Source of the DNA: an uncultured Clostridia bacterium
Lineage (GTDB): Bacteria > Bacillota > Clostridia > Peptostreptococcales > Anaerovoracaceae
DNA: 32,485 bases
Reading direction: 5' to 3'
Assembly: GCA_937928455.1 (NCBI GenBank)
Contig: CALFUG010000191.1
Location: 1 to 32,485, forward strand
Under the pieces are notes generated by a model, which saw nothing but the letters and a program-made list of their open reading frames with translations, was not told the origin of the DNA and searched no databases. Below, in pieces: positions 7,261-15,600 of this stretch. Position numbers and translations under genes: made by a program. The stretch's first letter is position 1; each line of letters starts with the position of its first letter.

Positions 7261-9618
7261 ATGAAGAAAAGTTACGTGGCTTCCGAGTTAAAAAAACTGA
7301 TTGAAGAAAGAGTAAAGTGGGATTATGGCAAAACCACAGATAAAGCTTCTCTTCGGCAAATATATAAATCCACCTGTCGTGTGGTTCGCGATATCATGGC
7401 AGACATCTATTCCAAATCGGATTCGAATGAGAAAAGAGGCGGAAAAGAAGTCTATTACATGTCAATGGAATTTCTTCCCGGAACATCTCTTCGCAATCAT
7501 TCATATAATCTTGGATTTGAAAAATCTTTGCGGGAAGCCATTTATCAATTAGGGTTTGACGTGGAAGATTTGTATGCGATGGAACCGGATGCAGGGTTGG
7601 GAAATGGCGGGTTGGGACGATTGGCCAGCTGCTATTTGGATGCCATGTCCACACAAAATATAAAAGGCCATGGGATGTCTATCTGTTATGAGTATGGCAT
7701 ATTTAAACAAGTTATCTCAGAGAATCGACAGAAGGAAGAACCGGATTTGTGGATGGACTTGGGAGATTGCTGGCTAGTAAAAAACCGGGAAGAGGCGGAA
7801 ACCGTTCAAATTGGAAGCAAAGAGGTGTTAGCCATTCCCCATGATATGTACATACCGGGATACCATAGCAACACCATCAACAGTCTACGTTTATGGGAAG
7901 CCACCTCTCCCAAAGTGATTGACATGGAACTATTTGCAGAGGGAAAGTATCTGGAGGCCATGGAGGAGCAGCATCAAATTGAGGTAATTTCCAAAATACT
8001 ATATCCGGAAGATACCCATACCCAAGGGAAGGTGTTACGACTAAGCCAACAGTATTTTTTTGTGTCGGCCTCCATGCAGTCTATGGTTCGTAAGCATTAT
8101 GCTCGATATGGAACTCTACATAATTTGGGGGACAAAGTCGCCGTTCACATAAATGACACCCATCCCTCTTTGGTAATACCCGAACTCATGAGAATTCTAA
8201 TGGACGACTATGAAATGGATTGGGAATATGCATGGGAACTAGTGGAAAACATAGTAACTTATACAAATCATACCGTCATGCCGGAAGCTTTGGAATCATG
8301 GGATCAACAACTATTCAACGAACTTTTACCCCGAATGGGGGAGATTATTGGTGGGTTGGACCAACGGTTTCGAAGAAAGATTCATAAGGCATGGGGTCAA
8401 GATGAGGTATCATCCGATCTTTCCATCATTCATGACGGAAAGATTTTCATGGCAAATATGTGTGTGTTGGCATCCCACAAGATTAACGGTGTATCGCAAT
8501 TACACAGTAATATCATACGAAAAGACTTGTTTCCGGGATTTAACCGGTTGTATCCCGGTAAGTTTACCAATGTAACCAACGGGATTTCTTATCGAAGATG
8601 GCTTTGTCAGGCGAATCCTGCTTTGACGGAGATGATTCAAGATATAATCGGCGATGGGTTTCTTAACGATGCGATAGAATTGGAAAAGCTCATGGCATTT
8701 GTGGATGATAAAACCGTGGTGGAAACTTTAGGGCAGATTAAGAGAGGCAATAAACTGCGCTTGGGTGAGTATATTCGTGAAAACAATGGGATACTAGTGG
8801 ATCCGGATTCGATTTTTGACGTTCAAGCAAAGCGATTGCATGAATACAAGAGACAACTGCTAAATTTAATTCACATAGTAGACCTATACTTGCGAATCAA
8901 AGAAAATCCCAACGAAGATATTTCTCCTCGTACGTTTCTATTCTCTGCAAAAGCTTCTTCCGGATACTATTTGGCCAAGCAGATTATCAGTTTTGCAGTG
9001 AATCTTTCCGAAATGTTGGAAAAGGACCCTCTGGTGAGAGAACGGTTAAAAGTGGTTTTCCTCGAAAACTATTCGGTTTCTTTGTCGGAGATTTTAATGC
9101 CCGCGGCAGAGGTTTCGGAACAAATTTCGCTGGCCGGAAAGGAAGCTTCCGGAACCGGTAACATGAAATTGATGATAAATGGAGCCATCACCTTAGGAAC
9201 TTTGGATGGCGCCAATGTGGAAATCCGAAATCAAGTGGGAGAAGAAAACATGTTCTTATTTGGTTTAACCGCTGAAGAAGTGGACACTTTACGTATTGGC
9301 GGGGGATATAATCCGATATCCTATTTTATCGAGAACCCGGATTTGGGAAGAATTCTAGAATATATATCATACGGTGTGAATAATGTACCATTTGGCGATA
9401 TTGTAAATACATTAACTACGGGTTATAACGGTCCTCCGGACCAGTACTTTATCACCAAGGATTTTCATGATTATAAAAGAGCGCAACAAGATATACAAAA
9501 TGCTTACCGGGACTCCGGTCGTTGGAATCGGATGTCATTAATCAACATCGCCAAATCTGGAGTTTTCTCCGCGGACCGGGCTATTCGTACGTATTGCAAA
9601 GAAATATGGAATACTTAG
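7261..9618 (+). CDS. glgP: Glycogen/alpha-glucan phosphorylase
   Basis: A cytoplasmic enzyme that cleaves alpha-1,4-glucan with phosphate to give glucose 1-phosphate, using pyridoxal phosphate. The 785-residue product has the family length. The N-terminal region has GLGNGGLGRLASCYLDAM, part of the active-site architecture. Near the C-terminus, GTGNMKLM carries the PLP-binding lysine (K636), followed by the substrate motif GTLDGANVEI. The start is ATG 7261, preceded by GAAAGGTGATAACC. An in-frame ATG at 7231 lacks any ribosome binding site. The gene stands alone here; no glgA, glgB, glgC or glgD lies nearby, so the polymer could be glycogen or imported maltodextrin. It is transcribed toward the minus-strand lipoprotein gene, with only 27 bases and no visible hairpin between them. 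Confidence 0.95.
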   Translation: MKKSYVASELKKLIEERVKWDYGKTTDKASLRQIYKSTCRVVRDIMADIYSKSDSNEKRGGKEVYYMSMEFLPGTSLRNHSYNLGFEKSLREAIYQLGFDVEDLYAMEPDAGLGNGGLGRLASCYLDAMSTQNIKGHGMSICYEYGIFKQVISENRQKEEPDLWMDLGDCWLVKNREEAETVQIGSKEVLAIPHDMYIPGYHSNTINSLRLWEATSPKVIDMELFAEGKYLEAMEEQHQIEVISKILYPEDTHTQGKVLRLSQQYFFVSASMQSMVRKHYARYGTLHNLGDKVAVHINDTHPSLVIPELMRILMDDYEMDWEYAWELVENIVTYTNHTVMPEALESWDQQLFNELLPRMGEIIGGLDQRFRRKIHKAWGQDEVSSDLSIIHDGKIFMANMCVLASHKINGVSQLHSNIIRKDLFPGFNRLYPGKFTNVTNGISYRRWLCQANPALTEMIQDIIGDGFLNDAIELEKLMAFVDDKTVVETLGQIKRGNKLRLGEYIRENNGILVDPDSIFDVQAKRLHEYKRQLLNLIHIVDLYLRIKENPNEDISPRTFLFSAKASSGYYLAKQIISFAVNLSEMLEKDPLVRERLKVVFLENYSVSLSEILMPAAEVSEQISLAGKEASGTGNMKLMINGAITLGTLDGANVEIRNQVGEENMFLFGLTAEEVDTLRIGGGYNPISYFIENPDLGRILEYISYGVNNVPFGDIVNTLTTGYNGPPDQYFITKDFHDYKRAQQDIQNAYRDSGRWNRMSLINIAKSGVFSADRAIRTYCKEIWNT

Positions 9619-9645
9619 AAGTAAAGTGTATACAGAGGAGAAGAA

Positions 9646-10998
9646 CTATTGTTTTTCCAAAAAGGAGGAAAGGATTTTCCACTGTTTTTCACAATCCTTC
9701 AAGTCTACACCAAAGGAAACCATTTCCAATTCGGAATCTCGCTGCTGATAGATTGCCAAGGAAGAGGGGACAATGGTGGTCTGTGGCGGTGATTTTGTAG
9801 ATTCCAATAATTTATTGATCCAAGGTAATTCCGGGTTTCCGTGCCAACCGGCACGCCTGCTGATTAAATCATAGTTCATATCGTTTAAATTGGTAATGAC
9901 ATCCAAGTCTTTGCTCATTTCCTGAAACGCAACGTCAGAATCGCTCCACCACAGAAGGCTACTATTAAATCGATCATTTTCAGCGGACAAGGAGGTAATA
10001 AGAGACATGGTTTGAGACTCGAAATCGTAGTGCCCATCAAAAATGGTATATAAAAAGCTGATAATCCTATCGGTATCCTCTAACGAAAATACCTTGGGAG
10101 GCATATCCACTTCCGTGAAAACAACACTAATGTTTGGGTAGATCTTAGAATATTCATTTTCTATTTGATTTTGAAGGTCAATCATCATGTTTTCCAATTT
10201 ACGTAGATCATTTTGCGTAATGATGATAATAGCGGACGAAGTAGAAGAATACTCTCCTGTTTCCGGCATGAAATGGGTCTCCCCTTGTACTAAAGCCAGC
10301 TCGAGGATCATCCCATTGGATTTACAGGTTGCTAGAAAATCCCCGATTTGTTTGATGGCATTTGGAATATCCGAATCATTTACCAGTGGTATCGATGAAG
10401 TAATCCCCCCGATAGATATCTCATATGCAAAGGGGTATTTGGGGACCACCGATTTGATATTTCGATGGATGTTGGCTTCCCATGAACCCGCTTCAGAAAT
10501 GATAATTTCAGAGGGTGATTTTGTATTCAGTTTGATTAAAGGGGAGGTTAGGTACTTGGAATTTAAATGGTCGGCGCCAAAATGGTTTCCCGGGCTATAA
10601 GGGACCATAAGCAGACGTATCGGGCCTGTTACCGAGGAATTCTGAATAAATGCCAAAGCAAAAGCCACACTCCGCAAATCTTCTTGGCGATTTTCCACAC
10701 TAAATTCACATTCCAAGGTAATGAACTCACGGTTTTCACCGGATAAGGGCCAACTTTCCAGAACCACAATGCCGCGACGGTCTAGCTCCGCGGTCAAACC
10801 CTTGGTTTGGCCCCAAAGATATAAATAGTCGGAAATTTCATGAACATCTTCGATTTCCAACAACGCATCCACCATGGTTTCATATTCGGTGAATACGGTA
10901 TCCTTTACATTGATTTCTTGAGGTTTTAGCATGAAATCACATCCTGTTAGCAGAAGGATTACACACAAGATAATAGGAATCTTTTTATAGATTGTCAT
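9646..10998 (-). CDS. Lipoprotein related to PepD (M20C) dipeptidase but lacking its metal ligands
   Basis: Residues 1-20 are a lipoprotein signal ending in the lipobox LTGC (Cys20), so the mature 431-residue protein should be membrane-anchored on the outside. The rest follows the order of PepD (Xaa-His dipeptidase). Residues 43-80 match its N-terminal DYL/GL region and 128-175 its two metal-site strands. Residues 195-260 match the lid-domain GG...N.I region. Residues 288-352 hold PNISVVFTEV, PPKVFSLEDT and SSLLWWSDSD, and 383-430 hold AGW and MVSFG. At every metal position the ligand looks replaced: LECEFS where PepD has GHMDMV, YSPGN for DEETG, LNTKS for LDSEE, and PSSLAI for HAGLE. Hydrolase activity is therefore unlikely; a binding role is possible. 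AAGGAAG precedes the ATG. The alignment is from memory of the family. Confidence 0.7.
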   Translation of the reverse strand: MTIYKKIPIILCVILLLTGCDFMLKPQEINVKDTVFTEYETMVDALLEIEDVHEISDYLYLWGQTKGLTAELDRRGIVVLESWPLSGENREFITLECEFSVENRQEDLRSVAFALAFIQNSSVTGPIRLLMVPYSPGNHFGADHLNSKYLTSPLIKLNTKSPSEIIISEAGSWEANIHRNIKSVVPKYPFAYEISIGGITSSIPLVNDSDIPNAIKQIGDFLATCKSNGMILELALVQGETHFMPETGEYSSTSSAIIIITQNDLRKLENMMIDLQNQIENEYSKIYPNISVVFTEVDMPPKVFSLEDTDRIISFLYTIFDGHYDFESQTMSLITSLSAENDRFNSSLLWWSDSDVAFQEMSKDLDVITNLNDMNYDLISRRAGWHGNPELPWINKLLESTKSPPQTTIVPSSLAIYQQRDSELEMVSFGVDLKDCEKQWKILSSFLEKQ

Positions 10999-11028
10999 TA
11001 ATTTTCTTCCTTTTCTACTCTTTGCCTC

Positions 11029-11057
11029 ATTATATCAAAAACCGGCTTCTTTGAAAG
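11029..11057 (-). promoter_or_regulatory. Probable promoter of the PepD-like lipoprotein gene
   Basis: On the minus strand a perfect TATAAT (11029-11034) lies about 30 bases before the start codon. The -35 region (11052-11057, CTTTCA) matches consensus weakly. Confidence 0.45.
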
Positions 11058-11080
11058 AGAATAATATAAAGAAAAAATGC

Positions 11081-11109
11081 TTGTAATGAGGAATGATATT
11101 TGCTATAAT
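11081..11109 (+). promoter_or_regulatory. Promoter of rpmB
   Basis: TTGTAA (11081-11086) and TATAAT (11104-11109) are separated by 17 bases. Transcription would start near 11116 and give an untranslated leader of roughly 90 bases. Confidence 0.75.
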
Positions 11110-11121
11110 ATCGTTTGTTCG

Positions 11122-11156
11122 ACATCTCAGGAGAAGAGAGCTTCTACTGGAGATGT
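11122..11156 (+). promoter_or_regulatory. Hairpin in the rpmB 5' leader
   Basis: ACATCTC (11122-11128) pairs perfectly with GAGATGT (11150-11156). Inside it, AG pairs with CT past one bulged G, then a G.A mismatch, then AGAAG (11132-11136) pairs with CTTCT (11141-11145) around an AGAG loop. The structure starts within a few bases of the predicted transcript start. It is not a terminator, as no T-run follows. Its function is unknown; a ribosomal-protein feedback element or a 5' stabiliser are possibilities. Confidence 0.5.
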
Positions 11157-11208
11157 ATCAGCAGAAAAATTAGCGAAAGCTTAAGATATAGAGAAGGAGG
11201 TGCGGTCA

Positions 11209-11400
11209 ATGTCACGAAAATGCGAAATATGTGGAAAAGGTCAGGTTTCGGGAAACAATGTTTCTCACTCAAACCGACATACCCGACGAAAATGGAATGC
11301 CAATATCCAGTCTGTCAGAGTAGAAGAAACTGGAACGATTCGAAGAGCCAATGTATGTACGAGATGCTTACGTTCCGGAAAAGTAAACCGCGCCGTATAA
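11209..11400 (+). CDS. rpmB: Ribosomal protein L28 (bL28), zinc-ribbon form
   Basis: A 63-residue protein of the large ribosomal subunit. It begins SRKCEICGKG, continues with the HSNRHTRRKW core typical of L28, and carries four zinc-type cysteines (C5, C8, C50, C53), so this is the zinc-binding version. The start is ATG 11209, preceded by AAGGAGGTG at 11194-11202; a GTG at 11200 lies inside that site. The gene is a single-gene transcription unit with its own promoter, a structured leader and a terminator. Confidence 0.96.
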   Translation: MSRKCEICGKGQVSGNNVSHSNRHTRRKWNANIQSVRVEETGTIRRANVCTRCLRSGKVNRAV

Positions 11401-11404
11401 GAGT

Positions 11405-11431
11405 AAAAAACCTGCTATGCAGGTTTTTTTT
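11405..11431 (+). terminator. Rho-independent terminator after rpmB
   Basis: AAAAAACCTGC (11405-11415) pairs with GCAGGTTTTTT (11419-11429) around a three-base loop, ending in a run of eight T. Confidence 0.9.
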
Positions 11432-11434
11432 ATA

Positions 11435-11443
11435 TGCTATAAT
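11435..11443 (+). promoter_or_regulatory. Extended -10 promoter of the Asp23/YloU-recG unit
   Basis: TGCTATAAT is a perfect extended -10 element (TGnTATAAT), starting four bases after the rpmB terminator. The -35 position falls inside the terminator stem and has no good match. A start near 11450 leaves about 27 bases of leader with an AAGGAG site. Confidence 0.6.
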
Positions 11444-11476
11444 TAACTCATATACCGTCACAAAGGAGAAAGCCCT

Positions 11477-11878
11477 ATGCTGTATCGTTTTGAGACAGAA
11501 TACGGCACCATTTCTATTGCCAAAGCTGTTATAACTAAAATTATCACAGAAGCTGTGGATCGATTTGAAGGAAAAGTATTCATTTCCAATGCGAAAGGGA
11601 AGATTGTGGGTAGCTTGTTCTCAAAAATCGGTTATTTTGATGATGCCAGCAATATTGAAATAACCATGGGTCCCCGGGGCTTGGACGTTCGTGTCTTTGT
11701 GGTTGTCAAATTCGGCACCAGTATCGGTTGGGTGACCAACCAGCTGATTGAAGATATTCAGAACCATATCAAACTATTTACCTCAATGGAGCCCAACAGT
11801 GTGGCAATCGTAGTCGCCGGTACCTTATCACAGCAATTAACAAGAAGGCATATCGAAGTGAAGAGGGAACACGCATGA
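11477..11878 (+). CDS. Asp23/Gls24 (YloU-like) family protein
   Basis: A 133-residue member of the Asp23/Gls24 (DUF322) family, small soluble proteins tied to envelope stress or lipid metabolism. The family pattern is visible: an opening strand TEYGTISIAKAVITKI, a central strand GLDVRVFVVVKFG followed by a helix carrying NQLIEDIQNHI, and a last strand NSVAIVVAG. In Bacillus and many clostridia the yloU homologue is followed by fakA/yloV, a fatty acid kinase subunit, and later recG. Here recG follows directly, its ATG overlapping this stop by four bases. AAAGGAG precedes the start. The exact function is unknown. Confidence 0.8.
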   Translation: MLYRFETEYGTISIAKAVITKIITEAVDRFEGKVFISNAKGKIVGSLFSKIGYFDDASNIEITMGPRGLDVRVFVVVKFGTSIGWVTNQLIEDIQNHIKLFTSMEPNSVAIVVAGTLSQQLTRRHIEVKREHA

Positions 11879-13926
11879 TCAATCTTAACGATTCCGTTGC
11901 TGCTTTAAAAGGGATTGGGCCAAAAAAAGCGGAAGCTCTATCGCGATTACATATACAGCAGATTCAGGATTTTCTCTTCCATTTTCCAAGGCAGTACCAA
12001 GATCGGCGTACCGTAGTACCTGTGAATAGGTTAGAAAACGAAATACCTGCTTTGATTAGGGTCCGCGTCATAAAAATTACCGGAGGAGGGTACCGTTATG
12101 GTCGAAAAAGCCCCCTCCGTCTTTTATGCGAAGATGAAACGGGAACCATAGAAATATTCTACTTTCAACCTCAATATTATCTGAAAGCTTTCAAAATCGG
12201 TGAGACATATTATTATTATGGTAAACCGAAGCTGGAAAAGGGATTCCCCAAAATGTTTCACCCGGATTATTCATTATTTCGTGAGCTATCCATGGAGGAT
12301 GAAAGTAGAGATGGAATCCGACCCGTGTATCCCTTGACCACAGGGGTAAGTCAGATTGAAATGCTACGATATCAAAGGCAGGCGATGGAACTACTTCCTC
12401 TTATGAGGGACTATTTACCAGAGGATATTCGCAATCGAAACCGACTCTGTGGATTAACATATGCCTTGGCGAATATTCACTTTCCAAAAGATGAAACCAA
12501 ATTAAAAGAGGCCAAGTTTCGGTTGGTTTTTGATGAATTGTTTTTATTACAGGTGGGATTGTTAATGCGAGGAGCGGTACATCGTCAGAAACCAAAAACC
12601 CATTCTTATACGCAGGATGAATTATATGAACCGTTAATTAAAAAATTACCTTTTCAACTAACCCCTGCACAAAATCGGGTTTGGAAGGAAATAGAAACCT
12701 CCATGAATCAGAAACTGCCCATGAATCGGCTGGTTCAGGGAGATGTGGGAAGCGGCAAAACGATTCTTGCAATCCTTGCATTGTATAAAGCAGCTTCTAG
12801 CGGTTTTCAGGGAGTTATGATGGCTCCTACGGAATTGTTGGCAAAACAACACTATCATACCTTAAAAGGGATTTTAGAACCTCTGGGTATTTCAGTAAGA
12901 CTACTTATTTCTTCTCTATCGCAAAAGGAAAAACAGGATGTTATTGAAGAGTTGGGAAATGGTAATTGTTCAGTGTTAATTGGAACTCATGCCGTAATTC
13001 AGCCTCACGTTCGGTTTCGAAACCTATCGCTGGTCATTACTGACGAGCAACATCGTTTTGGGGTGGATCAACGAATTCGTCTCATGGAAAAAGGCCTCGG
13101 TACAGACACTCTGGTCATGACGGCTACCCCTATACCCAGAACATTGGCGGCCATTATTTATGGTGATTTAGATATTTCTATCTTGGATGAGCTTCCGCCA
13201 GGAAGACAAGAAATTCTTACTCGAAAAATCCTTACCGAGGAAAAACGGGGGAAAATGTACGAGTTTGTACATAGAATATTAAGCAACGGACAACAATGCT
13301 ATGTTGTAGCTCCTCTTATTGGAGAGTCAGAGCAGCTGGAAGACGTGCGATCGGCAGAAGAAATCTATACCGAGTTAAAAGCTGTTTTAGCGCCACATTC
13401 CTGTGGGTTATTGCATGGTAGTATGAAGAGCGATGAAAAAGATAGAATCATGACCCGGTTTAAAGATGGAAAAATTCAAGTGTTAATTTCCACCGTAGTC
13501 ATTGAAGTGGGCATTCACGTAGATAATGCCACCGTTATCGTAATAGAAAATGCCGAAAGATTTGGACTGGCCCAATTGCATCAGCTTCGTGGACGGGTAG
13601 GGAGAGGTACCAAGCAAAGCTATTGTTTCTTAGTAACCAATAGCCATCAAGACTACGCATTAAAAAGACTGGAAGTTCTTACAAGTTCTAGTGACGGATT
13701 CTACATTGCAGAAAAAGACTTGGAATTGAGGGGTCCGGGAGAAGTGTTTGGGACAAGACAACATGGGCTTCCCGAATTAATGATAGCAGATTTAAGTAAA
13801 CACCTATTCATTTTGGATACTGTGAAAGAAGAAGCCAAGGCTCTTTTAGATGGAGACCCACGACTTGATAACTATCCTCTTTTGGCCCATCGAATTCAGA
13901 ATATGCTGGAACGAGTTTCTCGCTAG
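11875..13926 (+). CDS. recG: ATP-dependent DNA helicase RecG
   Basis: RecG is a double-stranded DNA translocase that regresses stalled replication forks and migrates Holliday junctions. The 683-residue length is normal. The N-terminus has a helix-hairpin-helix-like GIGPKKAEAL, followed by the OB-fold wedge domain (about 55-160). The helicase core has Walker A GDVGSGKT (289-296), the DEQH box (390-393), MTATPIPRTLA, and motif VI QLRGRVGRG. The C-terminal ELRGPGEVFGTRQHG block is diagnostic for RecG. The start ATG overlaps the stop of the upstream gene (ATGA), which implies translational coupling. Confidence 0.98.
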   Translation: MINLNDSVAALKGIGPKKAEALSRLHIQQIQDFLFHFPRQYQDRRTVVPVNRLENEIPALIRVRVIKITGGGYRYGRKSPLRLLCEDETGTIEIFYFQPQYYLKAFKIGETYYYYGKPKLEKGFPKMFHPDYSLFRELSMEDESRDGIRPVYPLTTGVSQIEMLRYQRQAMELLPLMRDYLPEDIRNRNRLCGLTYALANIHFPKDETKLKEAKFRLVFDELFLLQVGLLMRGAVHRQKPKTHSYTQDELYEPLIKKLPFQLTPAQNRVWKEIETSMNQKLPMNRLVQGDVGSGKTILAILALYKAASSGFQGVMMAPTELLAKQHYHTLKGILEPLGISVRLLISSLSQKEKQDVIEELGNGNCSVLIGTHAVIQPHVRFRNLSLVITDEQHRFGVDQRIRLMEKGLGTDTLVMTATPIPRTLAAIIYGDLDISILDELPPGRQEILTRKILTEEKRGKMYEFVHRILSNGQQCYVVAPLIGESEQLEDVRSAEEIYTELKAVLAPHSCGLLHGSMKSDEKDRIMTRFKDGKIQVLISTVVIEVGIHVDNATVIVIENAERFGLAQLHQLRGRVGRGTKQSYCFLVTNSHQDYALKRLEVLTSSSDGFYIAEKDLELRGPGEVFGTRQHGLPELMIADLSKHLFILDTVKEEAKALLDGDPRLDNYPLLAHRIQNMLERVSR

Positions 13927-13950
13927 CTTATATCAGAAAGGAGCCGATAT

Positions 13951-14490
13951 ATGAGAATCATTACCGGTAAATTCAAGGGACGAAAATTATATACTCCAAA
14001 GGATCGTCATGTACGACCTACCAGTGACCGGGTAAAGGAGGCTATTTTTTCTATGCTGGGAGAGGTCATTATGGATAATCGTGTTCTAGACCTTTTCGCG
14101 GGAACCGGATCGTTGGGATTAGAAGCCCTCAGCAGGGGAGCTTCTCATTGTGTCTTTGTAGATAATAACCGAGAAAGCATTCAATTGATAAAAGAAAATA
14201 TTGCCCATCTGGGCGCTTCCAGAGAATCCACGGTGATTTCCGGAGATTATCGTATTGCGTTAAATCAAGTGAAAGATCCTTTCGACCTGATATTTATGGA
14301 TCCTCCTTATCATGTGGAGGAGATAGAAGATATCTTGTTGACCATTGATAAAAAAGGTTTATTAAAGGAGGAAGGTACCATCGTCGTAGAACGAGATCAC
14401 CGGCACACTTTGCCGGAAGAAGTTGGTTCTTTCCGGACCGCTAAATCCAAAAAATATGGGACAACGCATATCACCTTTTACCAGAGATAA
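13951..14490 (+). CDS. rsmD: 16S rRNA (guanine(966)-N(2))-methyltransferase RsmD
   Basis: It methylates G966 of 16S rRNA in the small subunit, with S-adenosylmethionine as donor. The 179-residue protein has the family N-terminus RIITGKFKGRKL and the substrate segment RPTSDRVKEAIFSML. The SAM-binding loop is DLFAGTGSLG (47-56), and the catalytic DPPY motif covers 117-120. The gene lies 24 bases after recG with an AAAGGAG site. The adjacency to coaD is the standard Firmicute pairing, although coaD has its own promoter here. Confidence 0.96.
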   Translation: MRIITGKFKGRKLYTPKDRHVRPTSDRVKEAIFSMLGEVIMDNRVLDLFAGTGSLGLEALSRGASHCVFVDNNRESIQLIKENIAHLGASRESTVISGDYRIALNQVKDPFDLIFMDPPYHVEEIEDILLTIDKKGLLKEEGTIVVERDHRHTLPEEVGSFRTAKSKKYGTTHITFYQR

Positions 14491-14506
14491 CAACCCTTGT
14501 TATTCC

Positions 14507-14536
14507 TTGATTATGCAGAAGCTCATATGATATAAT
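14507..14536 (+). promoter_or_regulatory. Promoter of coaD and downstream genes
   Basis: TTGATT (14507-14512) and a perfect TATAAT (14531-14536), spacing 18. The predicted transcript starts just before the coaD ribosome binding site. Confidence 0.65.
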
Positions 14537-14564
14537 ACTTTTTGACTAAAGGGAGGAAATGCCT

Positions 14565-15047
14565 TTGAGTACCAATGCGTTGTATGCCGGTTCTTTTGAT
14601 CCTTTGACCTATGGCCATATGGACCTTATTGAGCGGGCGGCGAAAATTCATGACCATCTGGTGATAGGTGTCATCAGCAATCCAACCAAACAGTCATATT
14701 TCACAAAAGAAGAACGTGTTGCCATGATACAAGATGTCACCAAACACCTTTCAAATGTGACGGTTGACACCTTCACGGGACTTCTTGCGGATTATGTGAA
14801 TGAGCGGGGATTTAATGTGGTAGTACGAGGACTTCGTGCCACCATGGATTTCGAGTACGAAATTCAAATGGCTCAAATGAACGCCCGACTGTATAAGGGT
14901 TGCGTAGAAACCATTTTCTTAATGACCAAGCCCAGCTTAAGTTTTTTAAGCTCCAGCATTGTAAAAGAAGTACATGCCTTAAATGGGGATATTGAAGGGC
15001 TGGTTCCGGAAGTGGTTAAGGTTGCATTGGATCACAAGAAAAAATAA
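14565..15047 (+). CDS. coaD: Phosphopantetheine adenylyltransferase
   Basis: CoaD joins 4'-phosphopantetheine and ATP to dephospho-CoA, the fourth step of coenzyme A synthesis. With the start chosen here the protein has 160 residues, the normal size. It shows the nucleotidyltransferase motif GSFDPLTYGH (9-18), the RGLRATMDFEYE segment (88-99) and SSSIVKE (129-135). The start is taken as TTG 14565 because GGGAGG (14551-14556) is 8 bases away; the in-frame ATG at 14559 is only 2 bases from it, too close for initiation. Twenty-five bases separate it from the coiled-coil gene. Confidence 0.96.
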   Translation: MSTNALYAGSFDPLTYGHMDLIERAAKIHDHLVIGVISNPTKQSYFTKEERVAMIQDVTKHLSNVTVDTFTGLLADYVNERGFNVVVRGLRATMDFEYEIQMAQMNARLYKGCVETIFLMTKPSLSFLSSSIVKEVHALNGDIEGLVPEVVKVALDHKKK

Positions 15048-15072
15048 GAATAAATAATTGGGAGGCTCAGCC

Positions 15073-15600
15073 ATGAAGGTTTTGGAACTATTAGAAGAAA
15101 TTGAAGAAGTGGTGGATACCGCGGCGGCCGTACCTTTAACCGGGAAAATTATGGTGGATGCGGATGAAATTTTAGAAATCGTAAAAGAAATTCGAATTGA
15201 ACTGCCCGATGAAATACAACAAGCCCAGTGGATTAAAGAAGAAAGGGAGCGAATCCTCAACGAAGCAAAACAGGAATATGAAACGGTGTTGAAAGATGCC
15301 AGAAGACAGGCGGAAGCTTTAATTGAGAATGATGACATAACGGTGAAGGCCAAACACCGAGCGGAAGAAATCATGACCGTCGCCCAAGATAATGTTCGTG
15401 AATTGAAAATGTCCGCATTCAATTATATTGATAGTATATTATACAATTTTCAGCAGAAAATGGATCAGCTTAACGGGGAGCATTTCATCAAGATGTTTGA
15501 AGATATAGAGACAACTTTTGGGAATATTAACGACACCCTGGCAGAGAATCGAAAGGAAATCGAAGAGTTGGCCCGTAAAACTCAGACGGATATCGATTAA
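15073..15600 (+). CDS. Conserved coiled-coil protein between coaD and tmcAL, function unknown
   Basis: A 175-residue, highly charged, mostly helical protein. Residues about 45-110 look like a coiled coil rich in Glu, Lys and Ala, a composition often mislabelled as an ATP synthase b-type or V-type ATPase subunit. An opening segment KVLELLEEIEEVVDTA and a middle segment DADEILEIVKEI recall DivIVA-like or scaffold helices, but no recognised domain can be claimed. There is no signal peptide or membrane segment. ATG 15073 has GGGAGG 7 bases upstream; an upstream in-frame TTG at 15058 precedes that site. The stop overlaps the tmcAL start by one base (TAATG), so the two are probably translated together. 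Similar proteins occupy this position in other clostridia, from general knowledge. Confidence 0.75.
   Translation: MKVLELLEEIEEVVDTAAAVPLTGKIMVDADEILEIVKEIRIELPDEIQQAQWIKEERERILNEAKQEYETVLKDARRQAEALIENDDITVKAKHRAEEIMTVAQDNVRELKMSAFNYIDSILYNFQQKMDQLNGEHFIKMFEDIETTFGNINDTLAENRKEIEELARKTQTDID

Noticed and set aside
9619..9645. Possible terminator between the convergent glgP and lipoprotein genes
   Set aside because: The 27-base gap holds no inverted repeat.
11115..11534. A 139-residue open frame across the rpmB leader, rpmB and its terminator
   Set aside because: It overlaps rpmB in another frame, spans a terminator and a promoter, and shows no protein-like features.
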